From positions 186,001 through 250,000 of the forward strand of contig NZ_BMMH01000009.1 in assembly GCF_014645735.1 (NCBI RefSeq): a DNA stretch of 64,000 bases, given 5' to 3'. Numbering within the stretch: position 1 is the stretch's first letter; every line of letters begins with the position of its first letter. The notes under the pieces were generated by a model. The model made no database searches. It was not told the origin of the DNA and worked only from the letters and a program-made list of their open reading frames with translations. A program made the translations under genes and the position numbers. This DNA is from Nocardia jinanensis. GTDB taxonomy: Bacteria > Actinomycetota > Actinomycetes > Mycobacteriales > Mycobacteriaceae. Below are positions 1 through 8,330 of this stretch, one piece after another.

Positions 1-691
1 CGGGGGTAACTGGGCCACGGGACGAGCCGTGGTCGATTCGGTGCCCACCTTCACGCGAGGACTTCCGCCGAACCGCCGGCCCGGAGTGATGCTCGGAGCG
101 TATGAATCGTCGCTGTGGGTCCGGTGGTGCGGGGACAGGGGGCGCTGGAGGCGGCCGACGGGGTCCGGCGGGTCGCTCCGGCAGCGACCGCACCCGGGAC
201 GCTGTGATCGGTCATATCGTGCTCCAGAAAATGGGGGATTTCTCGTCGAATCGTGAGAACGCCGCTATCAAGGCGACCAGCACCGGCACAAATCGACAAC
301 CTCCTGACGTGCGCTTGCTCCCGGCTCTCGGAAGCCCGGTCATCACCCGGAGCACCCCACCGCAGCAGGAGGGTTGCCGGCCAGCGAGCCGGGGCTTGGC
401 GCTGGCGCTCATGACCTGCCGAATATGGTAGCCGGGCGCCTATACGGATCGAAATCGGCATACGTGCCCACCGGGTAATCTTGTGGCGAGATTCACCCCT
501 GTGAGATCTCACTACCGGGGCTGGCTGCACCGTGAGACCATCGCAAGCAGTACGCTCGTCTTGGTTACATCCGACGTCTCGTGGACAACGCGGGATGTAT
601 ACGTTGTCTGTTGAACAGCTGGGGTCCGCTCACAAGCGTTTTCGCCTGGCCGTGCAATGAGGGCACCAGTCTTAGGAGGACACGAAGATCC
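1..691. other. Non-coding or unassigned region upstream of icd
   Basis: No reading frame here resembles a known protein. The longest ones (51-530 minus, 102-431 plus) overlap each other and are arginine- and proline-rich, as shadow frames are. The last 200 bases are less GC-rich and contain a perfect 12-bp palindrome (501-512) before the icd ribosome-binding site. I read the right half as the icd promoter region and see nothing definite in the left half. Confidence 0.5.
501..512. promoter_or_regulatory. Perfect palindrome GTGAGATCTCAC, possible operator for icd
   Basis: The 12-bp palindrome GTGAGATCTCAC lies 180 bp before the icd start in otherwise gene-free DNA. Perfect short palindromes of this kind are typical of dimeric regulator sites (GntR- or FadR-like). 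Which regulator binds, if any, is unknown. Confidence 0.3.
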
Positions 692-1909
692 ATGTCCAAG
701 ATCAAGGTTGAAGGTACCGTCGTAGAACTCGACGGCGACGAGATGACTCGGATCATCTGGCAGTTCATCAAGGACAAGCTGATCCATCCGTACCTCGACG
801 TGAACCTCGAGTACTACGACCTCGGCATCGAGTACCGCGACAAGACCGACGACCAGGTCACCGTGGACGCTGCCAATGCCATCAAACAGCACGGTGTCGG
901 CGTCAAATGCGCGACGATCACCCCCGATGAGGCCCGGGTCGAGGAATTCGGCCTCAAGAAGATGTGGCGTTCGCCCAACGGCACCATCCGCAACATTCTC
1001 GGCGGCACCATCTTCCGCGCGCCGATCATCATCTCCAACGTTCCGCGCCTGGTGCCGGGCTGGACCAAGCCGATCATCATCGGCCGTCACGCCTTCGGCG
1101 ACCAGTACCGCGCCACCGACTTCAAGGTCTTCCAGGCCGGCACCGTCACCCTCACCTTCACCCCGGAGGACGGTAGCGAGCCCATCGTGCACGAGGTCGT
1201 GCAGATGCCGGAGGACGGCGGCGTCGTCATGGGTATGTACAACTTCAAGAAGTCCATCGAGGACTTCGCGCGCGCTTCGTTCAACTACGGGCTGCAGCAG
1301 AACTACCCGGTCTACATGTCGACCAAGAACACCATCCTCAAGGCCTACGACGGCATGTTCAAGGACACCTTCGAGGAAGTGTTCGAAGCCGAGTTCAAGA
1401 GCCAGTTCGAGGCGGCCGGCCTCACCTACGAGCACCGGCTGATCGACGATATGGTCGCCTCCTCCATGAAATGGGAGGGCGGCTATGTCTGGGCCTGCAA
1501 GAACTACGACGGTGATGTGCAGTCCGATACCGTGGCGCAGGGCTTCGGGTCGCTCGGCCTGATGACCTCTGTGCTGCTGACCCCGGACGGTCAGACCTGC
1601 GAGGCCGAGGCCGCGCACGGCACGGTCACCCGGCACTACCGCCAGCACCAGCAGGGCAAGCCGACCTCGACCAACCCGATCGCGTCGATCTTCGCCTGGA
1701 CCCGCGGCCTCGAACACCGCGGCAAGCTGGACAACAACCCCGAGGTCATCGGTTTCTCGCAGACCCTCGAGGATGTCGTCATCAAGACCGTCGAGGGCGG
1801 GCAGATGACCAAGGACCTCGCGGCACTGGTCGGCGGGGATCAGGGGTACCTCACCACCGAGGAGTTCCTGGCGGCGCTGGACGCCAACCTGGCCCGCGCG
1901 CTGAAGTAG
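692..1909 (+). CDS. icd: NADP-dependent isocitrate dehydrogenase, homodimeric type
   Basis: Converts isocitrate to 2-oxoglutarate and CO2 with reduction of NADP in the TCA cycle. The 405-residue product starts MSKIKVEGTVVELDGDEMTR and contains the eukaryote-like dimeric IDH signatures SPNGTIRNILGG (substrate-loop serine/asparagine, about residues 93-104) and, near the C terminus, EAAHGTVTRHYRQH, the NADP-binding segment. It is not the 740-residue monomeric type. The frame stays open 111 bases upstream, but ATG 692 has a strong AGGAGGA at 674-680 and matches the family start. It corresponds to M. tuberculosis icd1. A long imperfect inverted repeat follows the stop (arms near 1926-1937 and 1976-1987) and could terminate it. 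Confidence 0.96.
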   Translation: MSKIKVEGTVVELDGDEMTRIIWQFIKDKLIHPYLDVNLEYYDLGIEYRDKTDDQVTVDAANAIKQHGVGVKCATITPDEARVEEFGLKKMWRSPNGTIRNILGGTIFRAPIIISNVPRLVPGWTKPIIIGRHAFGDQYRATDFKVFQAGTVTLTFTPEDGSEPIVHEVVQMPEDGGVVMGMYNFKKSIEDFARASFNYGLQQNYPVYMSTKNTILKAYDGMFKDTFEEVFEAEFKSQFEAAGLTYEHRLIDDMVASSMKWEGGYVWACKNYDGDVQSDTVAQGFGSLGLMTSVLLTPDGQTCEAEAAHGTVTRHYRQHQQGKPTSTNPIASIFAWTRGLEHRGKLDNNPEVIGFSQTLEDVVIKTVEGGQMTKDLAALVGGDQGYLTTEEFLAALDANLARALK

Positions 1910-2188
1910 GAGCGTTCGGAAAACCGACCCCGCCTCTGTCGGTGCCTGCCTGCACATGTGCTCGCCGGCTCCAGGGAGACGGGGTCGTGTCGTCGGCGCG
2001 CCCTCTGGTGTGACCGGTGGTGGGTGCGCCGGGTTTCGACGCAGCGGCGGTCTTATGCCCCCCGAAGGGGTAGCCGCCCGTGTTTGTCGGCCGGGGGCCC
2101 GCGGGCCAAGATTGCCCATGCCTGGATGGCCGCACGAGCGCACATACGAGACCAGTTTCCGCCGCCGTAACCGCTCGAGGGGACGCCG

Positions 2189-3145
2189 ATGATCGATGGT
2201 TTCCGCCGGGCGATCGGGGAGGTGGTCGAGCGGTTGGGTGCGGTGATCGCGGGGACCGGTGTGGAAGTCGTACGCCGCTATCGAGGGACCGGTACCGGAA
2301 TCCAGACCGGCGTATCGGTGACGAAGAGCGCGGAGGCCGGCGGCCGTGCCGATATCGACCGAGAGAACCGCGAGGTGCGAGCTGAGGCGGCCGGGACGGG
2401 CGGCGCATCGTCGCGTCTGATGTCGGTGGACGAACTCACCACTCGTATCCTCGCCGCCGAACGATCCGGGGAGCCCGAGCTCCGAACGCCGGATCATATG
2501 TTCTCCATGAACAGCGAAACCGATCTCTTCGTCTATCCGGATGGGTTCGAGGTGGTGCGCAAGGTCGGCCTCGCCCCGGCGCAGCGGTCCGCCGAAATTC
2601 TCGCCGCCGCGGTCGGTCGTGCGATCGGAGCCCCGGTTGCGCCGGTTGTGGCGGGAACTCACGACAGCGTGTTGATGCAGCGGCTGCCAGGGCGTATCGA
2701 ACCCGGGACCACAGACGATCCGGGTGCTCGCGAAGCCATGAAGGCGCTCGCGGACACCCCCGGCGCGCGAAAACTCGGTTTGCTGGATGTACTCGTCCGT
2801 AACTGGGACCGGCCCGGCAATTGGTTGCGAGACGGTGATCGGGTCTACGGGTTCGACCATGCCGAAGCATTTCGTGCAGACAGGGATTTCGAGTCCGAAT
2901 CGAACCCGTTCACCAGCCACTACGGGGCGCCGGGCGCTCCCGATACGGGCCGGTGGAACGAGTGGAAGCCGAACGATCTGAGTCGGGCAGAACTGGACCG
3001 CTACGAAGCCGAGATCGTGGCACTGCGGCCGCTTTTCGAAGAACATGCCCGGTTGGATTGGGCTACCGGAGGGCAGCCTCTGGCCTGGCACGACGGCGTT
3101 CTCTCGCGACTCGGCACTGTGCGCGAGCACGCCACCCGTCCGTGA
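2189..3145 (+). CDS. HipA/phosphatidylinositol-kinase-like protein
   Basis: A 318-residue protein with a kinase-like core in its C-terminal two thirds. A nucleotide-binding-like segment (DLFVYPDGFEVVRK, about 111-124) is followed by a hinge-like VLMQRLPG, a catalytic-loop match LLDVLVRNWDRPGNW (D and N in the D-x4-N spacing of PI3/4-kinase and HipA folds, about 200-214) and FDHAEAF with the metal-binding Asp. The first 80 residues are low in similarity to anything I recognise. The start ATG 2189 is preceded by GAGGGGA at 2177-2183. The substrate is unknown; related actinobacterial proteins are annotated as PI-kinase-like. The gene stands alone, with no HipB-type HTH partner beside it, so a toxin role is not supported. 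Confidence 0.6.
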   Translation: MIDGFRRAIGEVVERLGAVIAGTGVEVVRRYRGTGTGIQTGVSVTKSAEAGGRADIDRENREVRAEAAGTGGASSRLMSVDELTTRILAAERSGEPELRTPDHMFSMNSETDLFVYPDGFEVVRKVGLAPAQRSAEILAAAVGRAIGAPVAPVVAGTHDSVLMQRLPGRIEPGTTDDPGAREAMKALADTPGARKLGLLDVLVRNWDRPGNWLRDGDRVYGFDHAEAFRADRDFESESNPFTSHYGAPGAPDTGRWNEWKPNDLSRAELDRYEAEIVALRPLFEEHARLDWATGGQPLAWHDGVLSRLGTVREHATRP

Positions 3146-3307
3146 CCTCGCCCTTGGCGGGCGACCATCATCGTGGCATGCGACGGATTTCGCCGGATCG
3201 CAGCGCGGCGGGCGATGAGCTGGCAGGCTGTCAACAAGGCGGACGCGACCGAGCCGTCCGCCCGGTGGTTTACACCGTAATGCTGCTGGTGATACCGGAG
3301 GACGACG

Positions 3308-4561
3308 ATGTTCGAATGGTCCGATACCGACCTGATGGTCCGCGACGCGGTGCGGGCGTTCATCGATAAGGAAGTGCGCCCGAACCTGGACGCGCTGGAC
3401 AGCGGCGAGATGCTGCCCTATCCGATCCTGCGCAAGCTGTACGCGGATTTCGGTATCGGCGCCATGGCCGAGGAGGCCCTGAACAAGCAACTGGCGGCGA
3501 AGCAGGCGGCCGCTGACGGGGTAGCGAAGCCGGCCACGGCGGACAAGGACCGCTCCGAGAGCGGTTTCGATCAGCAGACGATGATGGCCGTGGTGACCGG
3601 TGAACTCTCCGGTGCCTGTATGGGTCTGTGCAGTTCGCTCGGGGTGAGTACCGGGCTCGGCGGCGCCACCATCCTGTCCCGGGGCACACTCGCCCAGCAG
3701 CAGCGGTGGGTGCCCGATATCGTCAGCCTGCGCAAGATCGCCTGCTGGGCGATCACCGAACCCGATTCCGGATCGGACGCGTTCGGCGGGATGAAGACCT
3801 ACGTGCGCCGCGACGGTGCGGACTACATCCTCAACGGTCAGAAGACGTTCATCACCAACGGGCCCTTCGCCGACACCCTGGTGGTCTACGCGAAACTGGA
3901 CGAGGGCGACGGCACCCCGTCCCGCGACCGCAAGGTGCTCACCTTCGTCCTCGACAAAGGTATGGAAGGGCTCACCCAGGGCAAACCCTTCAAGAAAATG
4001 GGTCTGCACGCCTCGCCGACCGGCGAACTGTTCTTCGACAACGTCCGTCTCGGCCGCGATCGGCTGCTCGGGGAAACCGAGGAGCACCGTGGCGGTGACG
4101 GACGCGAGAGCGCCAAATCGAGTTTCGTGGCCGAGCGGGTCGGGATCGGGTTCATGGCGTTGGGTGTGATCAACGAATGCTTGCGGTTGTGCACCGATTA
4201 CGCGCGCAACCGGAAACTGTGGGGCCAGGAGATCGGCCGCTTCCAGCTGATCCAGCTCAAGCTGGCGAAGATGGAGGTCGCCCGGATCAATGTGCAGAAC
4301 ATGGTCTTCAACATCATCGAGCGCGGAAAGGCCGGTAAACCGCTGAGCCTTTCGGAGGCCTCGGCGGTGAAGTTGTACTCGTCGGAGACCGCGACCGAGG
4401 TGGCGATGGAGGCGGTGCAGCTGTTCGGCGGCAACGGCTATATGTCGGAGTACCGCGTGGAACAGCTGGCCCGCGATGCGAAATCACTCATGATCTACGC
4501 GGGCAGCAACGAGATCCAGGTCACCCACGTGGCGAAAGGCCTCCTCGGGACCGAGCGCTGA
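3308..4561 (+). CDS. Acyl-CoA dehydrogenase family protein
   Basis: Flavoprotein that would introduce a 2,3-double bond into an acyl-CoA. The 417 residues follow the family layout: N-terminal helices, the middle beta domain with CWAITEPDSGSDAFGGMKT (FAD contact, about 138-156) and ITNGPFADTLVVYA, then a C-terminal helical domain with GNGYMSEYRVEQLARDAK. Near the C terminus the usual YEG-T-S/N-EIQ is IYAGSNEIQ, so the classical catalytic Glu is Ala, as in isovaleryl-CoA-dehydrogenase-like members that carry the base elsewhere. ATG 3308 follows GGAGGA at 3296-3301. It is monocistronic and convergent with the hydrolase at 4877. The substrate cannot be told from sequence. Confidence 0.9.
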   Translation: MFEWSDTDLMVRDAVRAFIDKEVRPNLDALDSGEMLPYPILRKLYADFGIGAMAEEALNKQLAAKQAAADGVAKPATADKDRSESGFDQQTMMAVVTGELSGACMGLCSSLGVSTGLGGATILSRGTLAQQQRWVPDIVSLRKIACWAITEPDSGSDAFGGMKTYVRRDGADYILNGQKTFITNGPFADTLVVYAKLDEGDGTPSRDRKVLTFVLDKGMEGLTQGKPFKKMGLHASPTGELFFDNVRLGRDRLLGETEEHRGGDGRESAKSSFVAERVGIGFMALGVINECLRLCTDYARNRKLWGQEIGRFQLIQLKLAKMEVARINVQNMVFNIIERGKAGKPLSLSEASAVKLYSSETATEVAMEAVQLFGGNGYMSEYRVEQLARDAKSLMIYAGSNEIQVTHVAKGLLGTER

Positions 4562-4586
4562 GTCCCGGCAGCCGGCATGCCTGAGT

Positions 4587-4640
4587 GGGGCCCGCCCCGG
4601 TTCTGGAGCGACAGCGCGCAGGAGCTCAGCGACTGAGCCG
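4587..4640. repeat. Family A repeat, partial copy
   Basis: Carries the left part of the family (GGGGCCCGCCCCGGTTCTGG followed by AGCGAC) but diverges after that and lacks the return arm AGAACCGGGG. It lies 25 bp after the acyl-CoA dehydrogenase stop, in the same orientation as the full copy downstream, and looks like a decayed duplicate. Confidence 0.6.
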
Positions 4641-4734
4641 TGCAGGTCGGTCGTCCCTGGATCACGACCATTGAGCACTTACAGAGTCGTGAGCTCTACC
4701 GAGGCCGATCAAGGCATATGTTCGCATGCACCTT

Positions 4735-4876
4735 CCGCCTACTCCGGATGGTCAGCCTCATCGGCGGGGCCCGCCCCGGTTCTGGAGCGACGTAGCGAAG
4801 GAGCGCAGCGACTGAGCGAAGGAGTGAAGAACCGGGGTTGATAGGGCCCCGCCCGCGCCGCCGAAGGCGGCGCCAA
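4735..4876. repeat. Family A repeat, full copy with terminal hairpin
   Basis: Nested inverted repeats: GGGGCCC (4766-4772) pairs with GGGCCCC (4844-4850), and CCCCGGTTCT (4774-4783) with AGAACCGGGG (4828-4837). The loop is built of AGCGACGTAGCGAAGGAG-like submotifs. A separate perfect hairpin, GCGCCGCC-GAA-GGCGGCGC (4855-4873), ends 3 bp from the stop codon of the minus-strand hydrolase and is well placed as its terminator. The same arrangement recurs near 39500-39612 and, partly, at 62210-62350. Confidence 0.75.
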
Positions 4877-5722
4877 TTACACAGCGCGTAGATGGTCGCG
4901 GCTGGCGTAGATGTGCTCGGCGATGAGGTTCGCGACCCGCTCCGGGGTTTCCAGCATCGGTACATGCCCCGCTCGCCGCATCATGATCCGGTCCGCCGAC
5001 TCCGGCAGTTCACGCAGGAACCGGCGCCCGTAGGTATGTGCGGGCAGAATCCGGTCCGAATCGGCGAGGATCAGCCGGACCGGGGTGGTCAGCTCGGACA
5101 TATCCGCCAGGCCCGGTCCGCGCAATGTGGCGGCGATCAGCGGTCGCAGTGCCGGACAGTGCAGCGCCGCACGGATCTGCGCCGCGATATCGGCACGCGC
5201 GACATCCTCGGCATTGCGGACCAGGAGATGAGCGACCGCCCGCCGTACGACCCGGCTTTCGGTCGGGAAATCGCCCAGCTTCGTCCCGATTTCGATGAAC
5301 GGGGTCAGGGCGATGAACTTGGCCGCCGCGTAGATCTGCGCCGCCGACGGGGTGCGCCAGCCGCCGGCCGGTGCGATGGCGGTGAGCGTGCGGGCCCGGC
5401 CACGGCGGGCCAGCTCGAAACCCACCCACCCGCCGAGAGAATTGCCGGCGATATGGCAGGTACGCCAGCCGAGGTCGTCGAGCTGGGCTTCCACCCGGTC
5501 GGCGATGCTCTGTACCTTGTAGTCGTCGGTGAGCTCCGGGCCGCCCCAATGCCCGGCCAGCGCCGGTGCGAAGACCTCGCAGCGGGCGGCCAGGCGGGTC
5601 GCGGTCTGTTCCCAGCAGTGCGGGGAGAGCAGGAAACCGTGCAGCAGCAGGAGCGGGGCGCCCGATCCCAGGTGCAGAGCCCCGACCGGTTCGGGTGACG
5701 GGGTAGCTGAGGTGCCTGACAT
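4877..5722 (-). CDS. Alpha/beta hydrolase
   Basis: A 281-residue alpha/beta-hydrolase-fold protein, probably a cytoplasmic esterase or C-C/epoxide-type hydrolase of unknown substrate. Visible family marks are the oxyanion strand LLLLHGFLLSPHCW (about 24-37), the nucleophile elbow GNSLGG (Ser about residue 96), the acid region LILADSDRILP and the catalytic His in RAGHVPMLE near the C terminus, so the triad is complete. ATG at 5722 has AAGGGG some 12 nt upstream. It is divergent from the ExoIII-like gene, with only 57 bp between starts, so promoters must overlap. Its 3' end abuts the family A hairpin. Confidence 0.85.
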   Translation of the reverse strand: MSGTSATPSPEPVGALHLGSGAPLLLLHGFLLSPHCWEQTATRLAARCEVFAPALAGHWGGPELTDDYKVQSIADRVEAQLDDLGWRTCHIAGNSLGGWVGFELARRGRARTLTAIAPAGGWRTPSAAQIYAAAKFIALTPFIEIGTKLGDFPTESRVVRRAVAHLLVRNAEDVARADIAAQIRAALHCPALRPLIAATLRGPGLADMSELTTPVRLILADSDRILPAHTYGRRFLRELPESADRIMMRRAGHVPMLETPERVANLIAEHIYASRDHLRAV

Positions 5723-5767
5723 CTATGTCGTCACCCCTTCCTGGCAAGTAGCGGTGATCTGTCATTG

Positions 5768-5773
5768 TACGGT
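5768..5773 (+). promoter_or_regulatory. -10-like TACGGT placed for a leaderless GTG start
   Basis: TACGGT fits the actinobacterial TANNNT -10 consensus and ends 6 nt before GTG 5780, where family comparison places the ExoIII-like start. There is no Shine-Dalgarno sequence in between, so a leaderless transcript is the simplest reading. Confidence 0.4.
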
Positions 5774-5779
5774 CGTTCG

Positions 5780-6562
5780 GTGCCGTACATCCTTTCCACC
5801 GTCAATGTCAACGGGGTCCGGGCCGCCGCCGGCAAGGGGCTGCTGGCCTGGTTGTCCCGGACCGAGGCCGATATCGTCTGTTTGCAGGAAACGCGGGCCG
5901 ACGATGCCCAGATAGCCGCCGCGCTCGCTCCGGCCCTGGACCAAGGGTGGGTGCTCGCGCACGCCGAACCCGGTTCGAAGGGGCGGGCCGGGGTGGGGGT
6001 GCTGTCGCGGCGGCCGATGCGGTCGGTGCGGATCGGCGTGGAACCGGACAGCGAATTCGCCGCCACCGGCCGCTATATCGAGGTCGAATTCGACGAGGTG
6101 ACCGTCGCGAGCGTGTACGTCCATACGGGAGAGGCGGATACGCCCCGGCAGGACGAGAAATACAAGTTCCTCGACGAACTCGCCGCCCGGATGTCCACCC
6201 GTACCGGATCTTTCGTCATCGCCGGCGACTGGAATATCGCCCACACCGAACGAGACCTGAAGAACTGGAAGGGAAACCTGAAGAAATCCGGTTTCCTACC
6301 GGCCGAACGCGCCTGGCTGGATCGGCAGCTGGCCGCCGGATACATCGATGTCGTCCGGGAACTTCACCCGGAGGGTGACGGCCCGTTCAGCTGGTGGTCG
6401 TATCGTGGGCGCGCGTTCGACAACGACACCGGCTGGCGGATCGACTACCAGCTGGCGACACCGGAAGCCGCCGAACGGGCGAAGCAGGCGGTGGTCGAAC
6501 GTGCCGCGACCTATGCGGAGCGCTGGTCCGACCATGCTCCGGTGACGGTCCAGTATCGATGA
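5780..6562 (+). CDS. Exodeoxyribonuclease III-family AP endonuclease
   Basis: Endonuclease/exonuclease/phosphatase-fold enzyme for base-excision repair (AP-site incision, 3' end trimming). The 260 residues carry the family's metal and catalytic motifs: TVNVNGVRAA (Asn near the N terminus), CLQETRADD (metal-binding Glu), FVIAGDWNIAHTERDL (Asp/Asn pair), WWSYRGRAFDNDTGWRIDY and the terminal SDHAPVTV with the catalytic His. The frame is open to TTG 5765, but relatives begin at the (V/M)PYILSTVNVNG position, giving GTG 5780. The start of the secreted RNase gene lies 10 bp past its stop, so the three genes 5780-7549 may be one transcript. Confidence 0.9.
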   Translation: MPYILSTVNVNGVRAAAGKGLLAWLSRTEADIVCLQETRADDAQIAAALAPALDQGWVLAHAEPGSKGRAGVGVLSRRPMRSVRIGVEPDSEFAATGRYIEVEFDEVTVASVYVHTGEADTPRQDEKYKFLDELAARMSTRTGSFVIAGDWNIAHTERDLKNWKGNLKKSGFLPAERAWLDRQLAAGYIDVVRELHPEGDGPFSWWSYRGRAFDNDTGWRIDYQLATPEAAERAKQAVVERAATYAERWSDHAPVTVQYR

Positions 6563-6572
6563 AGGGGTAGTC

Positions 6573-7067
6573 GTGCGTGCGAAAGTTCTGAAGGTCCTCT
6601 CCGCGGTGGGCGCGGTGGTGGTGGCGATCGTGGTCGCCCTGCTCAGTTCCCAGGGCGGGGACGACAGTGGGTCACCGGCCGCGGCGTCGCTCTCCGGCAC
6701 GGCCGTGACCTCCGCGCCGGCCGGTGGGAAGCCCGCGCCCGGCCGGACCACCGCGACCGACGCACCGGTGGTGTCGAAAGTGGCCGGGGTGCCCGACCGC
6801 GCCTACGCGACTCTCGAGGAGATCGATGCGGGCCGCTGGCCCGATTCGGCGAACGCGCCGGGAACCAAGGGCGGTGTCCCGTTCGGGAACCGGGAGGGCC
6901 GCCTGCCCGCCATGGATTCCTCGGGCAAGGCCGTCAAGTATCAGGAATGGGATGTGAACCCGAAGAAACAGGGACAGTCCCGCGACGCCGAGCGGATCGT
7001 CACCGGTAGCGACGGTTCGGCCTGGTACACCGGCGACCACTACGACACCTTCACCAGGATGCGCTGA
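6573..7067 (+). CDS. Secreted barnase-family ribonuclease
   Basis: Guanyl-specific microbial ribonuclease. A 164-residue preprotein: a hydrophobic segment at residues about 5-27 (signal peptide or anchor), a low-complexity Ser/Ala/Pro linker to about 70, then the RNase fold. Residues matching the barnase catalytic set are visible: Glu in YQEWDVNP (barnase E73), Arg in GQSRDAERIV (R83/R87) and the terminal GDHYDTFTRM (H102). GTG 6573 follows GAAGGGG. Its TGA overlaps the ATG of the next gene, a barstar homologue, so toxin and inhibitor are translationally coupled. Likely roles are nutrient scavenging or competition; which of these is not shown by sequence. Confidence 0.88.
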   Translation: MRAKVLKVLSAVGAVVVAIVVALLSSQGGDDSGSPAAASLSGTAVTSAPAGGKPAPGRTTATDAPVVSKVAGVPDRAYATLEEIDAGRWPDSANAPGTKGGVPFGNREGRLPAMDSSGKAVKYQEWDVNPKKQGQSRDAERIVTGSDGSAWYTGDHYDTFTRMR

Positions 7068-7549
7068 TGGCCGAACCCCTCCCACTGACCGATTTCCTCA
7101 CCCTCCCGCCGCGCGAACAGCTCGCCGCCGGTATCTCGCCGCCGGCCCTCGGGTCGGTGACCGTGGACGCCGCCGAGTTCAGCAGGGTGCGCTACGGCGC
7201 GCCTGCCGGGTACCGGGTGCGCGAGGTCCGTGGCAGCCGGATGCGCACGGTGGCGGCGTTGTTCGACGAATTCGCCGCGGCACTGCAGTTCCCGTACTAC
7301 TTCCGGCCGAACAAGGACGCGTTCGACGAATGCCTGTTCAACCTCGAGGATCTGCTCGGGGACGCGACCGGGTATGTGGTGGTCGTCCGCGACGCCGGGC
7401 AGCTGCTCGCGGACGCGCCACAGGAGCGGGCGTGGTTCGATTCGGTGATCGTCGACTGCGCGGGATTCTGGATCTCGCGGGAGGTGGCGTTCCGGGTCGT
7501 GTTGCAGGGGGCGCCGGATGGACTGGCAGCCGTCCCCATCCGTCTCTGA
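7067..7549 (+). CDS. Barstar-family ribonuclease inhibitor
   Basis: Cytoplasmic inhibitor expected to bind the active site of the RNase encoded just upstream and protect the producer. Of its 160 residues, the C-terminal 100 match barstar: MRTVAALFDEFAAALQFP, then YYFRPNKDAFDECLFNL with the Tyr/Asn/Asp-rich recognition helix, and later VVVVRDAG and a Trp-Phe helix. There is no signal peptide, as expected for an immunity protein. The first 50 residues are an N-terminal extension typical of actinobacterial barstars. The start overlaps the RNase stop (TGATG, 7065-7069). Confidence 0.88.
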   Translation: MAEPLPLTDFLTLPPREQLAAGISPPALGSVTVDAAEFSRVRYGAPAGYRVREVRGSRMRTVAALFDEFAAALQFPYYFRPNKDAFDECLFNLEDLLGDATGYVVVVRDAGQLLADAPQERAWFDSVIVDCAGFWISREVAFRVVLQGAPDGLAAVPIRL

Positions 7550-7568
7550 CCGGACCGGTGGGTCGGGG

Positions 7569-8204
7569 TCAGTCCCCGCGGCGTGCGAAATCCTCGCCGA
7601 GCAGAACGAAGACGTCCGTTGTGTAGTCGATGAGTTCGTCCCGGCTGATCGGCAGATCACCGCGTACCCAACCGGTCAGCGTCTGCACCAGCCCACCCAC
7701 CAGGTAGGTGGCGCGGAAATCGATCACCGGATCCGGCGCCGGATCGGTGACCCCGTAGAACTCGACCCCTTCGCTGGCGACCAGCCGGGCGAAGACCCGG
7801 ATCGTCTCGGTGGTGCGGGCTCGTAACTGCGGGGTAGCCATGGCGGCGACCATGGTGACCTCGGTTTTGCGGGGATCGTCGGTCAGCAGGTGGATACCGG
7901 CGGTGATAGCGGCGTGTGCCTTGGCCCGCGAATCGGCACCGGCGGTCTGCAGGGCCGCCGCGATCGCGACCACCAGCTCCTCGGCGATACCGTCGATCAG
8001 CGCGGTGAGGACGTCGTCGCGGCTGCTGAAACTCTCGTAGTAGTAGCGCTCGTTGAGCCCGGCCTCCGAGCACATCCCGGACACGGTGAGCTTGTCCATG
8101 CCCTGAGTGCCGATGATCTCCAGCGCCGCGTCCAGGAGCGCGGACCGTCGCTGTGCTCGCCGTTCCTCCGCGGACAAACCGCCATAGGTGCGCTGCGCTG
8201 CCAT
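7569..8204 (-). CDS. TetR-family transcriptional regulator
   Basis: A 211-residue repressor. Residues about 10-60 form the TetR DNA-binding domain (RRSALLDAALEIIGTQGMDK through AGLNERYYYESFSSRDDVL), and the rest is the helical ligand/dimer domain. The frame is open to 8315, but family alignment favours the ATG at 8204 (MAAQRTYGG). It has no strong ribosome-binding site. It follows the CYTH-CHAD gene on the same strand by 126 bp. The likely target is itself or that neighbour; the ligand is unknown. Confidence 0.88.
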   Translation of the reverse strand: MAAQRTYGGLSAEERRAQRRSALLDAALEIIGTQGMDKLTVSGMCSEAGLNERYYYESFSSRDDVLTALIDGIAEELVVAIAAALQTAGADSRAKAHAAITAGIHLLTDDPRKTEVTMVAAMATPQLRARTTETIRVFARLVASEGVEFYGVTDPAPDPVIDFRATYLVGGLVQTLTGWVRGDLPISRDELIDYTTDVFVLLGEDFARRGD

Positions 8205-8330
8205 CCCCCGATGATCCCAGTGCCCGGGCTCGCCCGCGCACCGGGAGCCCGCAGCTGTTGTACGCGGCGGGTCGTCGGTGTGGTCCGGCATGCCCACGCG
8301 ACCGAGGAACGCCACCGCCCGGCAGGAGGG

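Larger units (their letters stand above)
4562..4876. other. Convergent intergenic region filled with family A repeat
   Basis: The 315 bp between two convergent genes hold no plausible gene. A partial family A element (4587-4640) is followed by a full copy (about 4735-4876). The stretch just before it (4678-4720, GAGTCGTG then GATCAAGG) also resembles sequence at 39340-39380, so the shared region is longer than the hairpin part. Confidence 0.7.

Noticed and set aside
51..530. A 159-codon minus-strand frame before icd
   Set aside because: Arg/Ala/Pro-rich with no motif or ribosome-binding site, and overlapped by equally long frames on the other strand.
512..4087. A 1191-codon open frame on the minus strand
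   Set aside because: It is antisense to icd, the kinase-like gene and the acyl-CoA dehydrogenase gene, which are all supported by homology. Long antisense frames are normal at this GC content, and its sequence resembles no family.
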